Shown here in pieces: positions 37,049 to 46,259 of a DNA stretch of 64,000 nt; the stretch's first letter is position 1; each line of letters starts with the position of its first letter. Origin of the DNA: Pseudobutyrivibrio ruminis (GTDB lineage Bacteria > Bacillota > Clostridia > Lachnospirales > Lachnospiraceae); contig SVER01000016.1 in assembly GCA_015057315.1 (NCBI GenBank), positions 1 through 64,000 of the forward strand. Reading direction: 5' to 3'. The position numbers were made by a program, and so were the translations under genes. The notes under the pieces were generated by a model that saw only the letters and a list, made by a program, of their open reading frames with translations, had not been told where the DNA came from and did not search any database.

Positions 37049-37101
37049 AAATAGAAAAAGCGTTTTTTTTTTGAAGGAATGCCTCCAAAAAAATAAACGC
37101 T
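37049..37101 (-). promoter_or_regulatory. pyrG leader hairpin with U-tract, probable attenuator
   Basis: On the minus strand AGCGTTTATTTTTTTGGAGG pairs with CCTTCAAAAAAAAAACGCT around a 4-base loop, followed by TTTTCTATTTT. It lies between the promoter and the start codon with no other gene on that strand. The A/T runs make it an unusual stem. The predicted transcript start does not begin with GGGC, unlike the known CTP-sensing pyrG leaders. Confidence 0.55.
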
Positions 37102-37115
37102 CAAATTACTGTAAA

Positions 37116-37144
37116 ATATTACAACAAGAGGATAGATTTGTAAA
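37116..37144 (-). promoter_or_regulatory. sigma-A promoter of pyrG
   Basis: On the minus strand TTTACA (37144-37139), 17 bp, TAATAT (37121-37116). Predicted start near 37109, about 146 bases before the pyrG ATG. The gap 36964-37331 contains this promoter, the leader hairpin and a repeat, and no gene. Confidence 0.6.
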
Positions 37145-37177
37145 GAGGGAAATTTTTCTAAATATTCAACGTGTTTA

Positions 37178-37224
37178 CCCCTCATCAGTCAGCTGCGCTG
37201 ACAGCTTCCCCCCAAGGGGAAGCC
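37178..37224 (-). repeat. short (47-bp) hairpin repeat
   Basis: Reads CCCTCATCAGTCAGCTGCGC and continues to GGGGAAGCC on the plus strand. Two stems: GTCAGC/GCTGAC around TGC, and GCTTCCCC/GGGGAAGC. It is the same size as the copy at 41587-41633. Unlike the other copies it does not follow a stop codon; it lies between the pyrG promoter and the activase gene. Confidence 0.85.
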
Positions 37225-37331
37225 AATTTTATAACATATTTAATAATTTGTTTATTGTATATTTTTTCATCTACATTTATAATACCTCATGTTGTATAAA
37301 ATACTTTTTAATAGGAAAGAATTATTATTTT

Positions 37332-40300
37332 ATGGAAAACAAGTTATTTAAACTAGGTATTGATATCGGCTCTACAACAGTTAAAATTGCAGTTTTAGAT
37401 GACGATGACAATCTTTTATTTTCAGATTATCAGAGACACTTTGCTAACATTCAGCAAACTCTCACTGATTTATTAACACAGGCCAAGTCAACACTTGGTA
37501 AGATTCAGGTTCGTCCTATGATTACAGGTTCAGGCGGACTTACACTTGCTAAGCATCTTGGTGTTGAATTTGTACAGGAGGTTATCGCAGTTTCTACTGC
37601 CCTTACTCACTATGCTCCTCAGACAGATGTTGCAATCGAGCTTGGTGGTGAGGATGCCAAAATCATCTATTTTGAGAATGGTAATGTAGAGCAGCGTATG
37701 AACGGTATCTGTGCAGGTGGTACAGGTTCATTTATTGACCAGATGGCATCTTTACTTCAGACAGATGCACCAGGTCTTAACGCATACGCAAAGGATTATA
37801 AGGCACTTTATCCTATAGCTGCTCGTTGTGGTGTTTTCGCCAAGACTGATATTCAGCCTCTTATCAACGAAGGTGCTTCTAAGGAAGATTTGTCTGCTTC
37901 TATTTTCCAGGCAGTTGTTAACCAGACTATTTCAGGTCTTGCTTGTGGTAAGCCTATCCGCGGTCACGTTGCATTCCTTGGTGGTCCACTTCACTTTTTG
38001 GATCAGCTTAGAGCAGCATTTATCCGTACACTTAAGTTAGATGATGAGCACGCTATCCTTCTTGATAACTCTCATCTTTTTGCAGCTATCGGTTCTGCTC
38101 TTAATTCAAAGGAAGAAAACAACGTTCCTATGGACGACCTTATCGACAAGCTTTCTGAAGGAATTAAGATGGACTTTGAGGTTGCCAGACTTGAGCCATT
38201 ATTTGATGGTGAAGATGATTTCAGAGCCTTCAAGGACAGACATGCAAAGGCAGAGGTTAAAAAGGGCGATTTAGCTAACTATCATGGTAATGTTTACCTT
38301 GGTATCGATGCTGGTTCTACCACTACAAAGCTTGCGGTTGTTGGTGATGATGGAACACTTCTTTATTCCTTCTACTCAAGCAATAACGGTAGCCCACTTG
38401 CTACTTCACTTAAGGCACTTAAAGAGATTTACTCTATCATGCCTGAGGATACACATATCGTGCATTCTTGCTCAACAGGTTACGGTGAAGCTTTACTTAA
38501 GGCTGCACTTCAGCTTGATGATGGCGAGGTTGAGACAATTGCTCACTACTATGCTGCAGCATTCTTCGACCCTGATGTAGATTGTATCCTTGATATCGGT
38601 GGTCAGGATATGAAATGTATCCGCATCAAAAACGGCGTAGTTGATAGCGTACAGCTTAACGAAGCATGTTCTTCTGGTTGTGGTTCTTTCATCGAGACTT
38701 TTGCTAAGTCACTTGATTTCACAGTTCAGGATTTTGCCGAAGAAGCACTTTTTGCTTTGAACCCAATCGACCTTGGTACACGTTGTACTGTATTTATGAA
38801 TTCAAAGGTTAAGCAGGCTCAGAAGGAAGGCGCATCAGTTGCTGATATTTCTGCAGGTCTTGCTTACTCTGTAATAAAGAACGCACTCTTCAAGGTTATC
38901 AAGCTTTCTGATGCATCAGAGCTTGGTAAGAACATCGTTGTTCAGGGTGGCACATTCTACAATGATGCTGTTCTTCGTTCCCTTGAAAAGGTTGCAGGTG
39001 TTAATGTAATTCGTCCTGATATTGCAGGTATCATGGGAGCCTTCGGTTGTGCCCTTATCGCTAAGGAGCGTTACGAGGAAAATCCTACCACTACTACACT
39101 TGGCATTGATGAGATTAACAATCTTACATTTGATACAAAGCTTACTCGTTGTCAGGGCTGCGTAAACCACTGCTTACTTACAATCAACAGATTCTCTGGC
39201 GGTCGTTCATTCATCACTGGTAACAGATGTGAAAAGGGTGCAGGCGGTGTTAAAAATAAGGAAAACATCCCTAACCTTTACGAATACAAATACAACAGAT
39301 TATTTGATTATGAGCCTCTTTCTGAGGAAGAAGCTACTCGTGGTACTGTTGGTATTCCACGTGTACTCAACCTTTACGAAAATTACCCATTCTGGGCTAC
39401 ATTCTTTAAGGCTCTTAAATTTAGAGTAGTTCTCTCTCCTCGTTCAAACCGTAAGGTTTACGAAATGGGTATCGAATCAATCCCATCTGAGTCAGAATGC
39501 TACCCAGCCAAGATGGCACACGGTCATGTTCAGTGGCTCATTAACGAAGGCAATGTGGACTTCATTTACTATCCATGTATTCCATACGAAAGAAATGAGT
39601 TCCCAGATTCAAACAACCACTACAACTGCCCTATCGTTACATCTTACGCAGAAAACATTAAGAACAACGTAGACGAAATCACAACTGGTAAGGTTCGTTT
39701 TCTTAATCCATTTATGGCTTTCTCTTCTGAGGAGATTCTTACAACTCAGCTTGAAAAGGTATTTAAGGAAGAGTTTGATATTGACGCTTCTGAGGTTAAG
39801 GCAGCTGCCCATGCAGCATGGCTTGAGCAGGAACATTTCAGAAATGATATGTACGCTAAGGGCCAGGAAGTTCTGAAATACTTAGAGGAAACAGGAAAGC
39901 ATGGTATCGTTCTAGCAGGCCGCCCTTACCACGTAGACCCAGAGATTAACCACGGTATTCCAGAGCTTATTAACAGCTACGGCATCGCAGTACTTACTGA
40001 GGATTCTATTTCTAACCTTGGTGAGGTTGAGCGTCCTCTTATCGTTATGGACCAGTGGATGTTCCACTCTCGTATGTACTCAGCTGCTAACTACGTTAAG
40101 AAGCATGACAACTTAGATTTAATTCAGCTTAACTCATTCGGTTGCGGTCTTGATGCCGTTACAACTGATCAGGTTGCTGATATCCTTACAAACTCTGGCA
40201 AGATTTACACTTGCCTTAAGATTGATGAGGTTAACAACCTTGGCGCTGCTCGTATCAGAGTACGTTCTCTACTTGCTGCACTTCGTGTTAAGAAGAAGAA

Positions 40301-41582
40301 AAAGCAGGAGCGCACAATTGTTCCAGCTAATTACAACCGTATCGTATTTACAGAGGAAATGAAGAAGAATTACACAATCCTCTGCCCACAGATGTCACCT
40401 ATCCACTTTGAATTAATCGAGCCTGCATTTAACGCAGCTGGTTACAACCTGGTGATTCCAGATATTCCTACACGTACCTGTGTAGATGTGGGACTTAAGT
40501 ATGTTAACAACGATGCATGCTACCCTTCACTTATGGTAATCGGACAGCTTATGGCTGCTATCAATTCAGGTGAGTTTGATATGAGCCGTACCGCTCTTCT
40601 CATCTCACAGACAGGTGGTGGATGTCGTGCTTCCAACTACATTGGCTTCATCAGACGTGCACTTGCAAAGGCAGGCTATCCTGATGTTCCAGTTATTTCA
40701 ATGAACCTTAACGGCTTCGAGCCAAACCCTGGATTTAAGCTTACTCCTAGCCTTATCCAACACGGACTTTACGCTCTTACATTTGGTGATATTTTACTTC
40801 GCTGTGTATATCGCGTTCGTCCTTACGAAGCAGTTCCTGGTTCTACAGACGAGCTTCACAACAAGTGGAAAAAACAAGTTATCGATTTTGTTTCTAATAC
40901 AAAGATTCTTTCTCACCGCAAGTTCAAGAGAATGTGCCGTGAAATGATTCGCGATTTCGATAACCTTCCTATTATAGAAGGACTTAAGAAGCCACGTGTT
41001 GGTATCGTAGGAGAAATCCTTGTTAAGTTCCTTCCAGCAGCTAATAATCATCTTGCTGAATTACTTGAGCAGGAAGGTGCTGAAGCAGTTGTACCAGACC
41101 TTACAGACTTCCTCCTTTACAGTTTCTACAATGCAAACTTTAAGGAAGAAAACCTTGGTGCTAGCCGAAAGACTAAGTTCATGTGTAACCTTGGAATTAA
41201 GTTCTTTGAATGGCTCAGAAGTGCTGCTAGAGATGAATTTAACAAGTCTAAGAGATTCACTGCTCCAGCATACATTACAGATACTGCAGCTAATGCTAAA
41301 GAAATCGTATCAATTGGTAACCAGACTGGTGAGGGATGGTTCCTTACAGGTGAAATGCTTGAGCTTATCGAAACTGGTGCAAGCAACATCGTATGTATCC
41401 AGCCTTTCGGTTGCTTACCTAACCACGTAGTTGGTAAGGGTGTTATTAAGCGTATTCGCCATGAGCACCCAGAAGCTAATATCGTAGCCATCGACTACGA
41501 TCCAGGTGCTTCAGAAGTAAACCAGCTGAACAGAATTAAGCTTATGCTTTCTACAGCAAATAAGAATTTAGCTAAAGCATAA
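37332..41582 (+). CDS. giant 2-hydroxyacyl-CoA dehydratase activase-like protein (fused)
   Basis: 1416 residues from ATG 37332, where [16 protein letters not shown] begins a normal domain; the 87 codons before it run through the hairpin repeat and do not look coding. Two BcrAD/BadFG-type ATPase domains: residues 4-260 ([17 protein letters not shown]) and ~320-585 ([20 protein letters not shown]), where Cys residues sit as in HgdC-type activases that carry a [4Fe-4S] cluster. A DUF2229-like region follows near 685-900 ([24 protein letters not shown]), then a dehydratase-subunit-like C-terminus ([20 protein letters not shown]). These proteins are common in anaerobes and their substrate is unknown. 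Arg codons are mostly CGT and C-ending codons are frequent, so it is probably highly expressed. Confidence 0.9.
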   Translation: MENKLFKLGIDIGSTTVKIAVLDDDDNLLFSDYQRHFANIQQTLTDLLTQAKSTLGKIQVRPMITGSGGLTLAKHLGVEFVQEVIAVSTALTHYAPQTDVAIELGGEDAKIIYFENGNVEQRMNGICAGGTGSFIDQMASLLQTDAPGLNAYAKDYKALYPIAARCGVFAKTDIQPLINEGASKEDLSASIFQAVVNQTISGLACGKPIRGHVAFLGGPLHFLDQLRAAFIRTLKLDDEHAILLDNSHLFAAIGSALNSKEENNVPMDDLIDKLSEGIKMDFEVARLEPLFDGEDDFRAFKDRHAKAEVKKGDLANYHGNVYLGIDAGSTTTKLAVVGDDGTLLYSFYSSNNGSPLATSLKALKEIYSIMPEDTHIVHSCSTGYGEALLKAALQLDDGEVETIAHYYAAAFFDPDVDCILDIGGQDMKCIRIKNGVVDSVQLNEACSSGCGSFIETFAKSLDFTVQDFAEEALFALNPIDLGTRCTVFMNSKVKQAQKEGASVADISAGLAYSVIKNALFKVIKLSDASELGKNIVVQGGTFYNDAVLRSLEKVAGVNVIRPDIAGIMGAFGCALIAKERYEENPTTTTLGIDEINNLTFDTKLTRCQGCVNHCLLTINRFSGGRSFITGNRCEKGAGGVKNKENIPNLYEYKYNRLFDYEPLSEEEATRGTVGIPRVLNLYENYPFWATFFKALKFRVVLSPRSNRKVYEMGIESIPSESECYPAKMAHGHVQWLINEGNVDFIYYPCIPYERNEFPDSNNHYNCPIVTSYAENIKNNVDEITTGKVRFLNPFMAFSSEEILTTQLEKVFKEEFDIDASEVKAAAHAAWLEQEHFRNDMYAKGQEVLKYLEETGKHGIVLAGRPYHVDPEINHGIPELINSYGIAVLTEDSISNLGEVERPLIVMDQWMFHSRMYSAANYVKKHDNLDLIQLNSFGCGLDAVTTDQVADILTNSGKIYTCLKIDEVNNLGAARIRVRSLLAALRVKKKKKQERTIVPANYNRIVFTEEMKKNYTILCPQMSPIHFELIEPAFNAAGYNLVIPDIPTRTCVDVGLKYVNNDACYPSLMVIGQLMAAINSGEFDMSRTALLISQTGGGCRASNYIGFIRRALAKAGYPDVPVISMNLNGFEPNPGFKLTPSLIQHGLYALTFGDILLRCVYRVRPYEAVPGSTDELHNKWKKQVIDFVSNTKILSHRKFKRMCREMIRDFDNLPIIEGLKKPRVGIVGEILVKFLPAANNHLAELLEQEGAEAVVPDLTDFLLYSFYNANFKEENLGASRKTKFMCNLGIKFFEWLRSAARDEFNKSKRFTAPAYITDTAANAKEIVSIGNQTGEGWFLTGEMLELIETGASNIVCIQPFGCLPNHVVGKGVIKRIRHEHPEANIVAIDYDPGASEVNQLNRIKLMLSTANKNLAKA

Positions 41583-41586
41583 AAAA

Positions 41587-41633
41587 GGCTTCTCCCTCCG
41601 GGAGAAGCTGTCACCGCAGGTGACTGATGAGGG
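41587..41633 (+). repeat. short (47-bp) stop-codon hairpin repeat, activase 3' end
   Basis: Plus-strand orientation opposite to the other copies: GGCTTCTCCC to GATGAGGG, so relative to its own gene it is in the same orientation. Stems GCTTCTCCC/GGGAGAAGC and GTCACC/GGTGAC. It starts 4 bases after the activase stop codon. Confidence 0.85.
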
Positions 41634-41648
41634 AATTCATATAGTTGA

Positions 41649-41749
41649 CCCTCATCCGTCTGCTGCGCAGACACCTTCTTCTCCGCTGCCGCTCCGGTCG
41701 GCTCAGAGCAGAGGTCCACTGGACCTCTTGAGCCCCAGCGGAGGAAGGC
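41649..41749 (-). repeat. long (101-bp) stop-codon hairpin repeat, GH13 3' end
   Basis: Same length as the copy at 35267-35367 and nearly identical in the middle. Stem GTCTGC/GCAGAC and closing pair CTCCGCTG/CAGCGGAG. On the minus strand it begins 3 bp after the GH13 stop codon. With the short copy at 41587 it forms a back-to-back pair between convergent genes. Confidence 0.85.
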
Positions 41750-41752
41750 TTT

Positions 41753-43387
41753 TTATATGTTAGATGCTACGATTCTAAATTCGTATGGTTTGAGGTAAGT
41801 GTTTTCTGCCTCTTCAATATCATAATTTCCAAATACTATTTTATCCCCATAGAATTCTACTGACCTATTGCAGCTAGATAAATTACAGTAAATATATAAT
41901 CTCTGTTCATCTGATTCTCTAGTGAATATATATACGTCACTTGGAGATGCTACACGGCGGTAAGTACCTTCGTTAAGGGCATGGGAGCCTTTTCTGTATT
42001 CTATCATCTTCTTGTAGAAATTAAGGATACTATTCTCATCCTCTTTCTCATCCTTTACGTTGATATAGCTTTTATTTGCATTAATCTTTAACCATGGTGT
42101 GCCTGTAGTAAAGCCTGCACCCTCAGATGAATCCCATTGTACCGGTGTACGTGCGTTATCCCTGGTAGTGCGAAGAATAAGATGTCTTCTTATAGAATGT
42201 ACAAGCAATAGCCTTTTCATTGCCTGATTGACACTGGCAGATTCCACATCCTTTAAGTCTCTAAGACCTCTGAAATCTCCATTAGTCATTCCTATTTCTT
42301 CACCTTCGTAAATAAATGGAAGGCCTTTCAAGCAAAGATTAAGGCCGCATAAAAGCTTTGCACTCTTCTCCCAGAATTTACCTGTATTACCAAAGTGATT
42401 AACAGAGCGTATCTGATCATGGTTCTCAAGATAATTAGCTGGAACCTCTAATGCCTTCTGCCACTTATCTAGTATTCTTATAAGCCTACATGGTTTATAA
42501 GCTTTTTTAAACCATTTAACACCTCTGCTATCTACATCCATGTGTTCAAAGAAGAAAACAGCATCTAACTCTTTTCTACTTTCGTCACTAAGAAGCTTAG
42601 CATCATCAGGTGTTACAAATACAGTTTCACCCACTATGAAGGTCTTGTATTTGCTCCATACCTCTGCATTAAATCTCTGTATTAATTCATGACATCCCTC
42701 TGTGTTAAGATAATGTTCCTTACCAGTGAGTGCAAATCTTCTTTTTCCATTCTCTAAAGATTCTTTGTATATAATATTTATTACGTCACATCTGAAGCCT
42801 GCTACACCCTTATCAAGCCAAAAGCGCATAATATCAGTGATTTCCTCATAAACATCAGAATTGTGCCAATTTAAATCAGGCTGTTTTTTACTAAACAAGT
42901 GAAGGTAGTAATCACCATTTTCAGTCTTAGTCCATGCTTTGCCGCCAAAGAATGAACCCCAGTTATTAGGTGCCTTCCTTCCTTTTCCATCTCTGAAATA
43001 ATAGTAATCTCTATATTTACTATCACCAGCCAATGCCTTCTTAAACCACTCATGCTCATCTGATGTGTGGTTAATTACCAAATCCATAATTATTTTTATT
43101 CCAAGTCTCTTAGCACGGCTGATAAGCTTTTCCATATCCTCCATAGTGCCAAATTCAGGATTGATGCCCTTATAATCAGAAATATCATAGCCATTGTCAT
43201 AGCCAGGGCTTGGATAAACAGGGCTTAGCCAAATAACATCTACGCCCAGTTCCTTAAGATAATGAAGTTTAGATATGATTCCAGGGATATCACCTATCCC
43301 ATCCCCATTACTATCACAAAATGATCGTGGATAAATTTGATATACTATCGCATTCTTCCACCATTTTTTTGTACTAGAAGTTGCCAT
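41753..43387 (-). CDS. GH13 oligo-1,6-glucosidase / alpha-glucosidase
   Basis: 544 residues, no signal peptide. GH13 subfamily 31 features: VYQIYPRSFCDSNGDGIGDI, the region-I motif MDLVINHTS, QPDLNWHN, nucleophile D201 in GFRCDVIN, acid/base E254 in IVGETV and the transition-state Asp in ENHDQIRS. The residue after the nucleophile is Val, which in this subfamily goes with alpha-1,6 specificity, where Ala or Thr goes with alpha-1,4. It has its own promoter and stands alone, a few kilobases from a LacI-controlled sugar importer that might feed it. Confidence 0.92.
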   Translation of the reverse strand: MATSSTKKWWKNAIVYQIYPRSFCDSNGDGIGDIPGIISKLHYLKELGVDVIWLSPVYPSPGYDNGYDISDYKGINPEFGTMEDMEKLISRAKRLGIKIIMDLVINHTSDEHEWFKKALAGDSKYRDYYYFRDGKGRKAPNNWGSFFGGKAWTKTENGDYYLHLFSKKQPDLNWHNSDVYEEITDIMRFWLDKGVAGFRCDVINIIYKESLENGKRRFALTGKEHYLNTEGCHELIQRFNAEVWSKYKTFIVGETVFVTPDDAKLLSDESRKELDAVFFFEHMDVDSRGVKWFKKAYKPCRLIRILDKWQKALEVPANYLENHDQIRSVNHFGNTGKFWEKSAKLLCGLNLCLKGLPFIYEGEEIGMTNGDFRGLRDLKDVESASVNQAMKRLLLVHSIRRHLILRTTRDNARTPVQWDSSEGAGFTTGTPWLKINANKSYINVKDEKEDENSILNFYKKMIEYRKGSHALNEGTYRRVASPSDVYIFTRESDEQRLYIYCNLSSCNRSVEFYGDKIVFGNYDIEEAENTYLKPYEFRIVASNI

Positions 43388-43421
43388 AACCGTCCCCCAT
43401 AATCAAAAATTCTCTACTAAG

Positions 43422-43450
43422 ATGATAACGGATTAAACATACTTTTTCAA
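43422..43450 (-). promoter_or_regulatory. sigma-A promoter of the GH13 gene
   Basis: On the minus strand TTGAAA (43450-43445), 17 bp, TATCAT (43427-43422); start near 43415. A short leader follows with GGGGGA before ATG. Confidence 0.65.
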
Positions 43451-43520
43451 TAATTTATTCACAAAATCATCACATATAATCTCAAAATTAAGATAACTTT
43501 AAAACAATTGCATGTAAAAT

Positions 43521-43551
43521 CTAAAAACGGCAGACGTTACCGTCTGCCGTT
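43521..43551 (-). terminator. intrinsic terminator of htpG
   Basis: AACGGCAGACG and CGTCTGCCGTT (43526-43536 and 43541-43551) form an 11-bp stem with a 4-base loop. The minus strand continues TTTAGATTTT. It separates htpG from the GH13 promoter. Confidence 0.85.
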
Positions 43552-43608
43552 ACAATAATATGCAAGTGTAAAATCATATTATTTTGTATAACTATTCTGA
43601 TTATATCA

Positions 43609-45705
43609 CTATTTTGCAAGAAGTGTCATAATCTTATTTGATCTAGCTATAAACTCTGACATTGCCTCTGGTGCAAGTGGTGCATTGGCAATCTTAGCAA
43701 GATCATAAAGCTGTGCTGCAAATATAGGAGCATTCTCAGAATCCTTATTGTTAAGGATGTAGTTTACTAAATCGTTGTTAGCGTTGAGCACTAATGTCTC
43801 TGATGCAGAGCCAAACATACCCATATCCATACCGCCCATAGCGTACATCTTCATCATATCCTGCATACGGCGGCTTTCCTCAGATACAGTAAGCATAGAT
43901 GAAAGCTCTTTGTTCTTGAATCTTTCAACCTTAACCTCAAGACCTTCATTATTAAGTGCCTTTCTAAATACTTCTGTAAGAGTCTCAGTCTCAGCCTTAA
44001 GTTCATCCTCAGAAGTCTCTTCTACCATAGAATCTGTAACATCAGCATCGATACGGCAGAACTTATAATTCTCGTTACGCTGCTCTAGCTGTGTAATGAA
44101 GGATGTATCAATAGCGTGGTCAAGGATAACAGCGTTCATACCCTGCTCCTTAAACATGCTTACATACTGTCCCTGCTGATTCATATCAGTTACATAGTAA
44201 ACTGTCTTTCTGTTGTCCTCAGGCTCCTTGTTTTCTGCATCATCTTTCTTTGCATCATCCTTCTTTGCATCGTCAACAACCTCTGCCTCTACCTTCTCAC
44301 CGTTTTCATCAGTAGCCTTTTCCTCTTCCTTAACAAGAAGCTCTGGAAGTGTGATGTATTTATCATTAATATCCTTGAAAAGGATGTAATCATTCATCTT
44401 GTCGCAGAACTTGTTATCCTTTAAGCAACCGAACTTGATGAATGGAGCAATATCATCCCAGTATTTCTCATAAGATTCCTTCTCTGTCTTGCACATTCCA
44501 GAAAGCTTATCAGCAACCTTCTTTGTAATGTACTCAGAAATCTTTGTAACAAATCCGTCGTTCTGAAGAGCTGAACGAGAAACATTAAGTGGTAAATCAG
44601 GACAATCAATAACACCCTTAAGAAGCATTAAAAACTCTGGGATAACTTCCTTGATGTTATCTGCAATGAATACCTGGTTGTTATATAGCTTGATTGTACC
44701 CTCGATTGAATCGTACTCTGTATTAATCTTAGGGAAGTACAAAATACCCTTAAGATTAAATGGGTAATCCATGTTAAGGTGAATCCAGAAAAGTGGCTCC
44801 TTATAATCATGGAATACATCGCGATAGAAAGCCTTATATTCCTCCTCTGTACATTCAGCAGGATTCTTTGTCCAAAGTGGATGTGTCTCGTTAAGAGGAA
44901 CTGGACGCTTAACAATCTTAAGCTTATCCTTTGCAGGTGATACCTCAACTTGCTCCTTAGTACCATCCTCTTTTTCCTTTTCCTCGAACTTAGCTTCCTC
45001 ATGAATCTCCTCGATAACCTTATCAGTGTCACGCTTGTCAGCTGCATCGATTGTCTCGTATTCTTCTGGAGCATCCTTCTTAGAAAGATAGATTTCTGTA
45101 GGCATGAATGAGCAGTACTTTTCGATTACCTCGCGAGCTCTGTACTCGTTAGCAAATTCAAGACAATCCTCATTTAAGAACAATGTAATCTTAGTACCAA
45201 CCTGGTCCCAATCACCATCGCCCATTTCGTAATCTGTACCACCATCACATTCCCAGTGAACAGCCTTAGCGCCGTCCTTATATGAAAGTGTATCGATGTG
45301 AACCTCATCAGCTACCATAAATGCTGAATAGAAGCCCAAACCAAAGTGTCCAATAATCTGATCACTATCAGCCTTATCCTTGTACTTCTCAAGAAAATCT
45401 GTAGCACCTGAGAATGCAATCTGATTAATGTACTCATCAACCTCTTCTGATGTCATACCAAGACCATTATCAATAAATGTAAGTGTCTTGTCCTCTGGGC
45501 TAACAATTACCTGAATCTTAGCCTTATAATCAAGTGGAAGTGAATACTCTCCCATCATATCTAGCTTTTTGAGCTTTGTAATTGCATCGCAACCATTTGA
45601 GATGAGCTCTCTATAGAAAATGTCGTGATCAGAATATAACCACTTCTTAATCACTGGAAAAATGTTTTCGCTTGTAATTGATAAACTACCTTTTTTGTTT
45701 CCCAT
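43609..45705 (-). CDS. htpG: Hsp90-family molecular chaperone HtpG with two extra acidic segments
   Basis: 698 residues; most bacterial HtpG proteins are about 620-640. The N-terminal ATPase domain is intact (FYRELISNGCDA with the catalytic Glu, FIDNGLGM, GHFGLGFYSAFMVAD). A charged linker (about residues 215-258, rich in Glu and Lys) joins it to the middle domain, longer than in E. coli and reminiscent of the eukaryotic Hsp90 linker. A second acidic/lysine-rich insertion lies at about 457-500, partly built by a 15-bp tandem repeat (44237-44274) that encodes an Asp-Asp-Ala-Lys-Lys unit. A CIRCE operator lies upstream, so HrcA probably controls it. Confidence 0.93.
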   Translation of the reverse strand: MGNKKGSLSITSENIFPVIKKWLYSDHDIFYRELISNGCDAITKLKKLDMMGEYSLPLDYKAKIQVIVSPEDKTLTFIDNGLGMTSEEVDEYINQIAFSGATDFLEKYKDKADSDQIIGHFGLGFYSAFMVADEVHIDTLSYKDGAKAVHWECDGGTDYEMGDGDWDQVGTKITLFLNEDCLEFANEYRAREVIEKYCSFMPTEIYLSKKDAPEEYETIDAADKRDTDKVIEEIHEEAKFEEKEKEDGTKEQVEVSPAKDKLKIVKRPVPLNETHPLWTKNPAECTEEEYKAFYRDVFHDYKEPLFWIHLNMDYPFNLKGILYFPKINTEYDSIEGTIKLYNNQVFIADNIKEVIPEFLMLLKGVIDCPDLPLNVSRSALQNDGFVTKISEYITKKVADKLSGMCKTEKESYEKYWDDIAPFIKFGCLKDNKFCDKMNDYILFKDINDKYITLPELLVKEEEKATDENGEKVEAEVVDDAKKDDAKKDDAENKEPEDNRKTVYYVTDMNQQGQYVSMFKEQGMNAVILDHAIDTSFITQLEQRNENYKFCRIDADVTDSMVEETSEDELKAETETLTEVFRKALNNEGLEVKVERFKNKELSSMLTVSEESRRMQDMMKMYAMGGMDMGMFGSASETLVLNANNDLVNYILNNKDSENAPIFAAQLYDLAKIANAPLAPEAMSEFIARSNKIMTLLAK

Positions 45706-45720
45706 AATTACGTCACTCCT

Positions 45721-45749
45721 TTGTAATAATTCTCACTAAATGATATGAT
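45721..45749 (+). promoter_or_regulatory. possible promoter of the thioesterase gene
   Basis: TTGTAA (45721-45726), 17 bp, TATGAT (45744-45749); it overlaps the htpG promoter on the other strand. Transcription from here would place the CIRCE element in the leader at about +24 to +50, its usual position. Confidence 0.4.
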
Positions 45750-45773
45750 AATACTGCAAAAACTCAAAGTCAA
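45745..45773 (-). promoter_or_regulatory. sigma-A promoter of htpG
   Basis: On the minus strand TTGACT (45773-45768), 17 bp, TATCAT (45750-45745). The CIRCE operator lies 7 bp upstream of the -35 box. Confidence 0.65.
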
Positions 45774-45780
45774 TAGAAAT

Positions 45781-45807
45781 TTAGCACTCATCTATACAGA
45801 GTGCTAA
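45781..45807. promoter_or_regulatory. CIRCE operator (HrcA binding site)
   Basis: TTAGCACTC, nine bases, GAGTGCTAA: a perfect match to the classic CIRCE inverted repeat, lying in the 123-bp gap between divergent htpG and thioesterase genes. HrcA represses through this site and releases it on heat shock. Confidence 0.93.
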
Positions 45808-45828
45808 TAATGTCTAAGGGAGGATAAA

Positions 45829-46239
45829 ATGAGTAAAGAATTACTAAATCAGTGGGAAGGTTCTATATCAACAAACCACTTTCCAAATCATATTGGAGTT
45901 GTTATTGATGACATAGAGCTAATGAGTGCAAAGGCCCATGTAGATTTGAAGCCTGAATCAATGAATGCTATTGGCATTGCACATGGTGGTGTAAGCTTTA
46001 CATTAGCAGATACCTGCGCTGCATACGCAAGCCGTGGGGATGGCAGAGAATATGTAACACAGCAGGCAAACTTCTACTATCTAAAAGCAAACAAAGGTAA
46101 CAGGATCAATGCTGTTGCAACAGTTGTAAGCAGGACTAAGAGCTTGTGTGTGGTTGAGGTAGATGTATTTGATGAAAGCAACACCCTTACCAACAAGGGA
46201 ACCTTCAATTATTTTTGTGTATCAAAAAAGGACAGCTAA
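45829..46239 (+). CDS. PaaI-family hotdog thioesterase
   Basis: 136 residues. Hotdog-fold acyl-CoA thioesterase of the PaaI/YdiI type: NHFPNHIGVVIDDIELMSAKAHVDL, then GIAHGGVSFTLADTCAAYAS with the His-Gly-Gly and Asp residues used in catalysis, and a conserved C-terminal strand. It hydrolyses acyl-CoA thioesters, probably aromatic or medium-chain. RBS GGGAGG precedes the ATG. Sharing a CIRCE operator with htpG suggests heat-shock control, an inference. Its stop codon lies inside the terminator stem. Confidence 0.85.
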   Translation: MSKELLNQWEGSISTNHFPNHIGVVIDDIELMSAKAHVDLKPESMNAIGIAHGGVSFTLADTCAAYASRGDGREYVTQQANFYYLKANKGNRINAVATVVSRTKSLCVVEVDVFDESNTLTNKGTFNYFCVSKKDS

Positions 46240-46258
46240 CAATTAGCTGCCCTTTTTT
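46224..46258 (+). terminator. bidirectional terminator between thioesterase and LacI genes
   Basis: AAAAAAGG, one mismatch, CAGCTAA pairs with TTAGCTG and CCTTTTTT; A-tract on one side and T-tract on the other give terminators for both convergent genes. Confidence 0.85.
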
Positions 46259-46259
46259 C

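Noticed and set aside
37071-37331. 87-codon upstream extension of the activase frame
   Set aside because: It runs through the AT-rich hairpin and the 47-bp repeat, and the domain starts normally at ATG 37332.
44237-44274. 15-bp tandem repeat considered as a mobile or regulatory repeat
   Set aside because: It is in frame inside htpG and encodes the acidic insertion.
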